A stretch of DNA of 11,809 nucleotides from Baffinella frigidus (taxonomy: Eukaryota > Cryptophyceae > Cryptomonadales > Baffinellaceae): positions 122,592 through 134,400 of the forward strand of contig MU646696.1 of the NCBI GenBank assembly GCA_026770585.1, in the 5' to 3' direction. Each line of letters begins with the position of its first letter. The first letter of the stretch is position 1. The position numbers were made by a program, and so were the translations under genes. The notes beneath the pieces are model-generated. The model made no database searches and was not told the origin of the DNA. It saw nothing but the letters and a program-made list of their open reading frames with translations. Shown here piece by piece: positions 1 to 6,627 of this stretch.

Positions 1-1
1 C

Positions 2-1043
2 CACGGCGGTCTTGCCACGATCTTTGCAGACGTTGCCAGACAGCTCGGTGATTTCGGCCGCCATGTACTCCAGAACGGCAGCAAGGAAGACCGCTGCCGA
101 GCCCTCCACGACCAGGCCTGACATGAGCGTCGCGAACGCCCCAGCCTGCGCGACCGGAAACTGCAGGCTGGCGCACTGCGCCAGCAACATTTCCCCAGGG
201 ATGTCCAAGGGGTTGAAGTTGACGCCGAATTTGTCCACGGCTTTGTACCCCTCATCGAGCACGTGCTTCGCCAGCTCGCCGGTGAGGACAAGCCGCACTG
301 CCATCTCCATCCGCTCAACGTTGATGCAGTCGCCGGTGGTCTTGGCCAGCCCCCACCGAACCTCCTTCAGCGCCTGTGCCTTTGCTTCATGCGGGGAGGC
401 GTCCCACTCAGCGAGGCCAGCCAGGAGCGCCGGAGACGTGAGCTCGCTCCCAGATGCCCAACGCATGCTGTCATTGGGCCCAACGAGGTACTGCTTGCAG
501 CCCATGAGGGTCCGTTCGCCTCGAATGCGATCCTCGACGACTCCACCTTGCGCAGCCTCTGGGGAAGAGATGAGGGGAGCAGGGGTCAGCAGAGAGCAGA
601 GCGTGGTGCATGGCTGGTGGCTTGCATTTTATGCATTCTCGAGAAGCCAGGAGAGAGAACCGGGCGGGGGGGTTGGGAGGAGCAATCCGCACCGGGTGGG
701 TGGCTTGGCACGCCTCGGTGTCTGCCATGAGGTCCTCCATAACCAGCTGCGCAGAAGGCATGATGTCCAAACCTGGATGAACCTGCTGAAGCACCATGTA
801 GACGTACGGCGCCCAGTCCAAATCTGCGATGGGAAGCGAGTGGTGAGCGTCGTCGAGGGTCATGCTCGCGTACTCTCTGGCCCACGCATGCCCCGGGCAG
901 CTGCGGGTCATGCTGAGGGGTTCACCAGGGAAAGGCAACTGAGCCGGCTCGACGCCATGCACGCACTCGTTCGTGATGGAGTGGCAGTGGGGGCACGGGA
1001 TTGCGACAAAATCGTCGTAGGTGCCCTCCGCATGCATCTGCAT
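2..1043 (-). CDS. Histone H2B-H2A doublet, acidic and divergent; split gene, 3' end cut by window edge
   Basis: The minus strand encodes two fused histone folds. Exon 1 (ATG at 1043, ending near 714) has an N-terminal tail of about 75 residues with a Cys/His cluster (CPHCHSITNECVHG), then H2B helix 1 and the start of helix 2 (PYVYMVLQQVHPGLDI, SAQLVMEDLMADTE). Exon 2 (from about 373) continues with H2B helices 2-3 and the C-terminal helix (AVRLVLTGELAKHVLDEG, YKAVDKF). After a linker of about 20 residues comes H2A: LQFPV, then VFLAAVLEYMAAEITELSGN and CKDRGKTAV, where the window ends. H2A helix 3 and the docking domain are therefore not seen. The exons lie in different frames, so an intron or frameshift is required. 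The protein is unusually acidic: I count 31 D/E against 13 K/R in the favoured splice model. Recognition of both histones is firm. The start codon, exact splice sites and activity are inferred. An upstream exon is possible. An endogenous giant-virus gene or a host fusion are both open. Confidence 0.85.
374..713 (-). other. Inferred intron of the histone doublet gene (GC-AG model)
   Basis: The H2B fold breaks off in helix 2 near 714 and resumes in another frame near 373. The best splice by alignment is GAG^GCGTGCC (intron starts at 713) to GCACAG^GCGCTG (intron ends at 374). It is phase 0, 340 nt, and makes helix 2 to loop L2 only two residues shorter than canonical H2B. A GT donor also exists (CCG^GTGCGG, intron from 692). 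Joined to the same acceptor it adds about five residues. Joined to an acceptor at 557-559 it adds a roughly 60-residue insertion inside the fold. The choice rests on fold length, not on transcripts. Confidence 0.6.
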
Positions 1044-1431
1044 GTCCTGGCAAGCCACCCGCTCCTCTCAGCCTTGGTTTGAACAAGAAATCGGCTCCAG
1101 CGGAGCAGAGCAGAGACGGAGGAGCGTGGGAGGCGAAGACAGGCAGAAAGAGATGCACTCAGGAACAGAAGCTTGTGCCTATGAGGCCACCAAAATGTCC
1201 ACAATAGAGGGGTCTGGAAACAAATCAAACCAAACGAAACGGAGAATGGACCTCTTGGAGCTGGACTGGTCAAATAGGACAAAAGACGAGGGGTATTTTT
1301 AGCTGGGGGAGAAAGATATTTGTTTTAACATAATAGATGGCTCTTCCCATCTTACTACAGTTTTTGCATGAAGTTTACTACTTTATGTCAGCACCTTTCA
1401 GCTTTAAAAGTCTGATCTCCGTCGGTCAAGA
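1044..1431. other. Upstream region of the histone doublet gene, no gene recognised
   Basis: This stretch precedes the inferred start of the minus-strand histone gene, so it should hold its promoter or upstream exons. The minus-strand reading frame stays open only to about 1067, where a TGA closes it. A possible acceptor (TTGCCAG^GACATG) lies just before the first ATG, so a spliced leader exon is conceivable. I see no TATA-like box or other clear element. Confidence 0.4.
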
Positions 1432-1607
1432 TCGGGATCCTCGAAGGTTGCGGGGGCACGGATGCTGTCGCCGATTTCAATTTTGTCGAACATTTGATTA
1501 CGGTGAACACTGGCTCTCGGCGAGGGCCAGTGTTCACCGTACGAGGGCTCGTAATCAAAGTTTTGATGCGATCTCGCCCTCGTCAAGGATCCGTGCCCCC
1601 GCCCCCA
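1432..1607. repeat. Fold-back inverted repeat element
   Basis: Two arms of about 75-85 bases face each other. The centre is GGTGAACACTGGC, then ten bases, then GCCAGTGTTCACC (about 1502-1538). Further out TTTGATTAC (about 1493) pairs with GTAATCAAA (about 1551). At the outside GCGGGGGCACGGAT (about 1450) pairs with ATCCGTGCCCCCGC (about 1589). The right arm carries a short insertion next to the centre. This is a MITE or fold-back-like element. Short open frames through it on both strands look alike because the arms are complementary, so they are not genes. Confidence 0.75.
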
Positions 1608-1706
1608 AAACGGCTCCAATTCCAGGCGCTACCTGACTTTAGAAGACCAATTGGCTCCAATTCCAGGTCTGAAAAGGACGTTAACATCCGGAATTGGAGC
1701 CGTTTT
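1607..1706. repeat. Inverted and direct repeats of GGCTCCAATTCC
   Basis: AAAACGGCTCCAATTCC at 1607-1623 is the exact reverse complement of 1690-1706. A further direct copy, GGCTCCAATTCCAGG, lies at 1653-1667, matching 1612-1626. The block directly abuts the fold-back element at 1432-1607 and may be part of the same or a nested insertion. Confidence 0.7.
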
Positions 1707-1783
1707 CCACACCGGTGTCCTCTCGGGGGATTCCCCCCCATAGAAAAAAATACCCCTTGCTTTGACCACTCTGGCAGTCGCCC

Positions 1784-2601
1784 ATGCAGGCACTCAACAT
1801 CATCAGCTCGAGCCACGTCAACTTCCCCCGCTTCTCCTGGGCGCATTTCATGGCGCTCATCCTCGCCACTTCCCCGCCAATCGCCGCGTCGCTACTATCC
1901 GCCGGGGAGAACTGCAAGTGCGGTAAGTCTCCTGACGTGAACGGCCACCACCTGTGGAACTGCAAATCCCGGGGCAGCTACTACATGGGCCACGAACCCC
2001 TCGTCGAATTCTTCCGTGAAGTCGGGGCTAACGCAGGCCTCAGGGTAGCGGTAAAACCCCGGGACGGCCTCTCGGTCGACCCCAACTCAAACCGGAGACC
2101 TGACCTCTCTTTCAAGCCCTTCCCACCCCTCTGGACGCCGACGTCGCAATGGTGCACCCCTTCCCTTCGAAAAACCTCATGTTGAACCCGAGGCTCATGG
2201 AGAGAAGGTACGCCGAGAAGATCAAGCACCACCAGCCTTGGACCCTGGCCGCAGGCCTGAAGTTCACCCCCCTGGTCTTCTCGTCTCTTGGCCAAGCAGA
2301 CAACGACGCCCTCCGCCTGCTCTACCTCCTGGACCGCCGCACCCAGCAGACCTCCTGCGACATCCCCTCCCGTCCCATTCTTGCCTCCTCGGACCTTGCC
2401 CCCGCTAACATCTCTTTCTCCCGCCTCCGGGCCCGCCTCACCATCGCGGCCTGGGTGGCCGGTGCCGCCCGCGGCAGCGGGCGTGACTCCACCTTCCTAG
2501 GGACCCTCCGCTCCTTCACCTCCCCCAGGGTCGCCGTCCGCGACCCTGCCTCCCTTTCGCCCGTCTACCTCCGTGTCCGCACCAACCCCTGCGAGACATA
2601 G
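1784..2601 (+). pseudogene. 5'-truncated, frameshifted 3' end of a non-LTR retrotransposon (CCHC knuckle plus restriction-like endonuclease)
   Basis: The first frame (from 1784) contains a zinc knuckle CKCGKSPDVNGHHLWNC (C-x-C-x8-H-x4-C, about 1915-1965), then HEPLVEFF and RRPDLSF (about 2093-2113). The reading then jumps to another frame for DADVAMVHPFPSKN (from about 2134), AEKIKHHQPW and GLKFTPLVFSSLG, ending at the TAG at 2599-2601. A CCHC knuckle followed by R/KPD, a D-V pair and a lysine is the layout of the PD-(D/E)XK restriction-like endonuclease at the C-terminus of R2/NeSL/Dualen-type elements. The reverse transcriptase domain is absent: an in-frame TGA lies just before 1784 and no upstream part is visible, as in 5'-truncated LINE insertions. 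The frameshift falls between about 2105 and 2133, inside the catalytic core, so the copy should be inactive. The family assignment is by motif only. Confidence 0.7.
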
Positions 2602-2654
2602 TGTGTGTCCGCGCAGGTTGTGCAGGTCGGAGGCGCGTGGCCGGGCGGCCGTCG

Positions 2655-2870
2655 CTCACAAAGACGCTAGGTAGGAAAGCTGAGAAGTTCTGGGACGCCG
2701 AGTAGGAAAAGTGGGACGCTGGAGCAATGTGACGCTGAGTAGGATAGTGGCGACGACACCGAAGTGCGGGGACGTTGAGAGTAGGACAGTCGTGACGCTA
2801 GAGCGATAGGTTGCCGGCTTAGGACCACTGAGACGCTAGAGCGTAGGATGACTCTCTTTCCGACGCTGCC
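2655..2870 (+). repeat. Degenerate tandem repeat after the retrotransposon (GACGCT..GAGTAGGA units)
   Basis: GACGCT or a close variant followed by GAGTAGGA, GAGCGTAGGA or similar recurs roughly every 25-40 bases from about 2660 to 2865. It begins about 55 bases after the retrotransposon stop and probably forms the 3' untranslated tail of that element. Confidence 0.6.
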
Positions 2871-3200
2871 TCGCCACCCCTAGCTTGGTCTCAATTCTCT
2901 CTCGCTCGGTGCCCACACCGGGGACCCTCCCACTGAGTTGGAGATCGTTGAGTTTGAGTTAGTGATGGCAAGCAAAGCCGTGAAGCGAGTACCTCCGACG
3001 CTAAGGTAGGTAGACTCGGTTGTACATTTAGGTCTTTAGGTCATTTAATTAAGAAGCATTTACTGGTCTTAGTTCGACACTTCGTCCTTTAGGTCCTTTA
3101 GGTTTTAATTTCGAGCCCTCTCTGGACGCCTTAAGTTTATGGTCCGACGTCATAAGTTCAATAAAAGTCTCTTCTCAACCCTGTTCACGAAAGGACGAGA
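2871..3200. other. No gene; AT-richer stretch with one R1 repeat fragment
   Basis: No coding frame is convincing. At about 3088-3112 GTCCTTTAGGTCCTTTAGG matches, in reverse orientation, the AGGACCTAAAGGACC end of the dispersed R1 repeat found elsewhere in the window. A similar weaker piece (TTAGGTCTTTAGGTCA) occurs at about 3028-3044. Confidence 0.5.
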
Positions 3201-3232
3201 TTGAGCAATGACGAGCTCAATGCGATCCGAAA

Positions 3233-3514
3233 GCAAACATGCTTTCTATGCAGATCCTTTCTACGGAAGGGCGTGTCGTTGGGCCATGTTGGGCGAAATT
3301 ACAACCTTAAGGACCTAAAAAAAGTGCCACCGGATTTTAAAACTACACTAAGAAACAAACATAAACCCCACCAAGCAGCTTACAATCGACTTCAAAAGCA
3401 GAAAAGAAAACAGGTAGGACGTCGGGAGAAGGGGCAACTGACTAACAGCAACAAGGAAGGGCGTGTCGTGGGGCCATGTTGGGAGAAATTAAAACCTCAA
3501 GGACCTAAAAAGCT
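3233..3514 (+). repeat. Two diverged copies of dispersed repeat R1
   Basis: GGAAGGGCGTGTCGT followed by GGGCCATGTTGGG, then AACCTTAAGGACCTAAAA or AACCTCAAGGACCTAAAA, occurs twice (about 3266-3325 and 3455-3514). The layout matches the R1 consensus seen at 5950, 6392 and elsewhere (GTGTCCGCC.ATGTTGGGAG, then AACCTAAAGGACCTAAAGG), so these are older copies or a subfamily. An open frame runs across both copies but is repeat-derived. Confidence 0.6.
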
Positions 3515-3559
3515 TTCTATTTTGTCTGGTGCCTTGAACCTGAACAGGAACAACGCCCT

Positions 3560-3795
3560 TCCTTGAACCCTGAACGCTAAATCCTGAACGCGCAACGCTC
3601 AACGCTCAACGCTCAACGCTCAACGCTCAACGCTAAACGCTAAACGCTAAACGCTAAACCTTGAATCCTAAACCCAAACACTAAACACTAAACACGAAAC
3701 ACTAAACCCTGAACCCTAAACCCTAAAACCTAAACCCCAAACCCTAAACCCTAAACCCTAAACCCTAAACCCTAAACCCCAAACCCTTAACTCTG
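3560..3795 (+). repeat. Interstitial telomeric-type array with a variant gradient
   Basis: Seven-base units change in steps: AACGCTC five times (3594-3628), AACGCTA four times (3629-3656), then AACACTAAACACTA-like and finally CCCTAAA units (about 3711-3778). The end type CCCTAAA is the Arabidopsis-type telomere motif. The stepwise change suggests local tandem expansion of mutated units rather than a fresh telomere end. Confidence 0.9.
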
Positions 3796-4329
3796 AACTC
3801 TTGCCATTAACTTCTTTGAAGTTGGAGCAGCCTCCACAAACTTCACCATCTCAAAAGACCAAAGAATTAGACACACACGAGAATCGCAATGAGAAACTGA
3901 AACATGACAACCACAATAAGAAACTGAGCAGGGGGTGCTGGACGGGCGAGACGCACATGAAAGGGGGGAACTCCACGACGAGTAGCCTAGGAAAGGCCAG
4001 CAGAGCCACTCAAATATAAACGCTGGGCGGTGACGGGGGGTGAAAGGAGCGTTATTGAAGGCGGGGGATTACATTCTTCACTTTGTTGACTTTCGGGACA
4101 GATAGTTCCATCTCGGGGTAGATAGGCCCGCCTCGGGGAAGCAGTCGGCGCAGGTCTCGCTGTGTGCAGCGTCATTTACTGAGGCACGCTGAACGCTACA
4201 AGCCCCACGTGTCACGCGGAGCTCATAACCTTGCGTCCTTAAGTGCCCTTAGAGCCTAGATACCCACAGGCACCCAGCGTCATATGCCGAGGCAGCCCGG
4301 CGAATCGCCCGCGCGTACGTCGCCATCCC
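3796..4329. other. No gene recognised
   Basis: The short open frames here lack protein-like composition. A small direct repeat is visible at about 4094-4140 (AGATAG.TCCATCTCGGGG then AGATAGGCCCGCCTCGGGG). CCTTAAGTGCCC at about 4238 resembles an end of palindrome family B, but the rest of that element is not present. Confidence 0.4.
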
Positions 4330-4447
4330 TACAGGGGTACCTCGCTCATAAGAAACCGCCACCCCCTAGGACCCTACAGTAGGCCTATGCCTAGGGCCCT
4401 ATGGTGGTCCTAGGGGGGCGGCGGTTTCTTGGCGAGGTACCCCTGTA
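4330..4447. mobile_element. Palindromic MITE, family A, copy 1 (complete)
   Basis: The element opens TACAGGGGTACCTCGC and closes with its complement GCGAGGTACCCCTGTA. Inside, TAAGAAACCGCC pairs with GGCGGTTTCTT and CCTAGGACC with GGTCCTAGG, leaving an imperfect palindrome centred on CCTATGCCTAGG. It has no coding capacity. Ends in TA agree with the TA target deduced from the copy at 10592. Non-autonomous Tc1/mariner-like elements use TA targets, but no transposase is seen here. Confidence 0.85.
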
Positions 4448-4460
4448 GCCAGCAGCAATC

Positions 4461-4740
4461 ACTTGGGCTTACTTGCACTCACTTGGAGAACTGACGTGCG
4501 CTCTGGAACCCCTGGGGAGAGGACCGCCTCTGGACAGATTTATGGTCAAGGACCAGACAGTCGCTGAACTATAACCTATAACCTATGCTTGGCTTGCAGC
4601 TGCCAAACGCGCTCACTTGCAACAACTTTCGCTTACTTGCACTCAGTTGCGCTCACTTGTGCTTGCTGAGAGGATACTCGCTCACTTGTGCTTGCTGAGA
4701 GGATACATGTAATGGCTCACTTATGCTTGGCGACGAGCAC
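4461..4740 (+). repeat. CTCACTTG-rich array
   Basis: CTCACTTG, CTTACTTG and CACTTG variants recur from about 4461 to 4490 and from 4608 to 4733. A unit of about 26 bases (GCTCACTTGTGCTTGCTGAG plus AGGATAC) is directly repeated near 4653 and 4680, then decays into GGCTCACTTATGCTTGG. The middle part (4491-4607) is less repetitive. Confidence 0.7.
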
Positions 4741-4767
4741 CTTGAACCCCACGGCATCGGCGCCCAC

Positions 4768-4895
4768 TACAGGGGTACCTCGCTGATAAGAAACCGCCTC
4801 CCCCTACGACCCTACAGTAGGACCATGCCTAGGGCCCTATGGTGGTCCTAGGGGGGGGGGGTCGTTTCTTATCTTATGAGCGAGGTACCCCTGTA
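4768..4895. mobile_element. Palindromic MITE, family A, copy 2
   Basis: It has the same termini as copy 1 (TACAGGGGTACCTCGCT ... AGCGAGGTACCCCTGTA is near-perfect) and the same core (GGGCCCTATGGTGGTCCTAG). The right arm has a long G run at about 4851-4862 and an extra ATCTT before TATGAGCG, so the hairpin has a bulge. Confidence 0.85.
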
Positions 4896-4900
4896 GCTTG

Positions 4901-4958
4901 CCTACTGTAGGGCCCTAGCTAGGAGGAGGCGGTTTCTCATGAGCGAGGTACCCTTGTA
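4901..4958. mobile_element. Family A half element (right arm only)
   Basis: CCTACTGTAGGGCCCTAG leads into GGCGGTTTCTCATGAGCGAG and ends GTACCCTTGTA. This is one arm plus part of the core of family A, lying five bases after copy 2. The left arm is missing. Confidence 0.75.
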
Positions 4959-5536
4959 AATGACGGTGGGAATCTGCAATGATGGCGAATGTCAACTGCG
5001 CTTCTGTGAGCAACACCGCACTCACATGTGCGAGAAAAGGTTCCCAATCTGAGATGAGGGGGAAATAGAATACAATCAGGCAGGTAAAAGATCAAGGTAA
5101 TATAGTCAAGAAGGAAAAGATCTGGCGGGGATCTAGGGGAGAATGGAGGTGGTGCTCCACCTCCTTTCTCCTCGTTATCTAAATGGTGGCCCTCCCTTCT
5201 CAACAGGTCACCCCAAGAATATCTAAATGGTCTAAAGGGTGACCCCCAGGGGGGGGGGGCAAGAAGAAAAACCGCCGCCCAAAACACCACATCAGGTGAG
5301 GAACGAAGTGAAGCTGAGGGAACCGGGGCTGGTCGAGTAGAGAAAGATCTTTAAGCCACACATGCATACATGCAGACGACTCAAAGGGCCCACAAAACCC
5401 TTTGACATGCCTCACCATCGGGCCTCTCCAGAAAGTCAAACCTGCGAAGAGGTGGAGGCATAAGTCTTGGAAGGTCAAATGTGGTATAACCATCGCAGAA
5501 CAGCCACGGGGTAAATTCAACCACATACAGCCGGAT
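4959..5536. other. No gene; contains one strong hairpin
   Basis: Minus-strand open frames across 4937-5526 are phenylalanine-, proline- and leucine-rich and resemble no family I know. A hairpin GGAGGTGG-TGCT-CCACCTCC lies at about 5144-5163, and a run of ten G's at about 5250. ATCTAAATGGT occurs twice (about 5178 and 5220). Confidence 0.4.
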
Positions 5537-5619
5537 GGAGGAGTCGGCTCCCTGAAGGAGCCGACTCGAGCTGGATTGGCTAACCGATCTGAGGATCGGT
5601 TAAATAATCCGACTCCTCC
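5537..5619. repeat. Nested palindromes able to form a three-way junction
   Basis: The outer arms GGAGGAGTCGG (5537-5547) and CCGACTCCTCC (5609-5619) are exact complements. Between them are hairpin 1, AGTCGGCTCC-CTGAA-GGAGCCGACT (5542-5566), and hairpin 2, TAACCGATC-TGAG-GATCGGTTA (5581-5602), with GGATT/AATCC as a further clamp. The outer stem and hairpin 1 share GTCGG, so the two folds compete. This could be a small RNA or a cruciform in a mobile element; no promoter for an RNA gene is seen. Confidence 0.7.
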
Positions 5620-5641
5620 CTTTTCTGGAACCCAGGGGAAT

Positions 5642-5740
5642 GATAGGTCTATATCGATGAGGTCAAATTATGTGGTTTGTTTGTCATTGATTACTGATTC
5701 ATTTATCAGTAATCAGTAACTCCTCATCGTGGACCTACCA
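5642..5740. repeat. Nested inverted repeat element
   Basis: The outer arms GATAGGTCTATATCGATGAG (from 5642) and CCTCATCGTGGACCTACC (from 5722) are complementary apart from a few bases. The inner hairpin is GATTACTGAT-TCATTT-ATCAGTAATC (5689-5714). AGTAATCAGTAATCA recurs alone at about 5885-5899, so part of this sequence is dispersed. Confidence 0.65.
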
Positions 5741-5949
5741 AACCTCTCCTTCTTCTTCGTCGTTTACTTCATCTGCGCAAATCTTCGGGGAGCATCCCTC
5801 GGAGACAGACTGAGCGGGGTATAACATGGACCGATCATAGTCTGGTAATGGCACGGGTTAGGCAATAACGTCTTTAATAAATTCAGTAATCAGTAATCAA
5901 CCTTGAGCCGGTTTCTGCCGCGATCCTCTGTACAGGGGGGGCTGGATGT

Positions 5950-6034
5950 GATCCGAAAGGAAGCACGGCCTTTCTACAGAACAAGTTCCGGTGTCCGCCT
6001 ATGTTGGGAGCTCGAAGAACCTAAAGGACCTAAA
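5950..6034 (+). repeat. Dispersed repeat R1, plus-strand copy
   Basis: GATCCGAAAGGAAGCACGGC, TTTCTACAGAACAAGTTCCG, GTGTCCGCCTATGTTGGGAG and CTCGAAGAACCTAAAGGACC run in order. The copy at 9107-9192 on the other strand contains the same blocks from GATCCGAAAGGAAGCACGGC onward, so R1 is at least about 85 bases long. It is followed within about ten bases by a family A half element. Confidence 0.8.
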
Positions 6035-6044
6035 GGATCCTCGC

Positions 6045-6098
6045 CCTACTGTAGGGTCCTAGGGGGGGACGCATTCTTACGAGCGAGTTACCCCTGTT
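6045..6098. mobile_element. Family A half element (right arm)
   Basis: CCCTACTGTAGGGTCCTAGG, a G run, then TTCTTACGAGCGAGTTACCC and CTGT. This matches the core and right arm of family A. The left arm is absent; the junction is next to the AAAGGATCC end of an R1 copy. Confidence 0.7.
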
Positions 6099-6391
6099 CA
6101 GGAGGTTTCGTTTTAGTACATGCAGATTTAGACTATGCAGATCTGAGGTGGCCGCGCGGCCGGATGCCCACTCCCAAGCGTCCTATCACTGTCCCGTCTG
6201 TCACAGCCTGGACCGAGGGGCTTCGGGGAGCGAAAGTCTTTTAGCTCTGCCTCACCAGACTATTCTTACGTTGACATGCTTGATTTGCGGTACAAACCCG
6301 CCAACGTTGGAGCGAGAAATAGCCTGGTCTCGCCAGATTGGTGAGACCAAGTAGACTGAGACAGAGCTAGGTCTTTAGTGGCGGTGTGGGC
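6099..6391. other. No gene recognised; short hairpin
   Basis: The only structure I see is TGGTCTC-GCCAGATTGGT-GAGACCA at about 6326-6349. Open frames here start inside repeats and show no recognisable motif. Confidence 0.4.
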
Positions 6392-6458
6392 ATTTCTGCA
6401 GGATAAGTTCCGGTGTCCGCCTATGTTGGGAGCTCGAAGAACCTCAAGGACCTAACGG
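6392..6458 (+). repeat. Dispersed repeat R1, plus-strand copy
   Basis: TTTCTGCAGGATAAGTTCCG, GTGTCCGCCTATGTTGGGAG and CTCGAAGAACCTCAAGGACC follow one another, nearly identical to the copies at 5950 and 11115. The 5' GATCCGAAAGG part is not present. Confidence 0.8.
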
Positions 6459-6627
6459 GCAAGTGCAGCTGTGACTACAATTTGGTAACTCCAAATTTAG
6501 GTCACCCACCCCCCCTAGGGTGGCCCTACGCTCCTGGGAGTAGCCCTACCGTACAGTCAGGCCCCTAAGTCGGTGTGTGTCCTTAAACTCGAGTTCCCCC
6601 TGTGCACGAGCTCGCCGAGTCGTATCC

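Noticed and set aside
557-692. Shorter GT-AG intron in the histone gene, with exon 2 starting at 556 or 558
   Set aside because: It would put about 60 unmatched residues into H2B helix 2. Kept as an alternative only, because the fold is nearly gapless if exon 2 starts at 373.
12-1082. Plus-strand open frame of 356 codons
   Set aside because: It lies antisense to the histone doublet. The minus strand matches two known folds over long stretches, while the plus frame has no recognisable motif; its openness reflects high GC.
3201-3566. Open frame of 121 codons, Lys-rich
   Set aside because: It runs through two R1 repeat copies; the similar peptide blocks are a result of the repeat, not of a protein.
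4330-4958. CRISPR-like array
   Set aside because: The repeats are about 120-bp palindromes with transposon-like ends and irregular spacing, in a eukaryotic context.
4937-5526. Two overlapping minus-strand open frames
   Set aside because: Composition is biased by G/C runs, they start or end in a family A arm, and no motif is recognisable.
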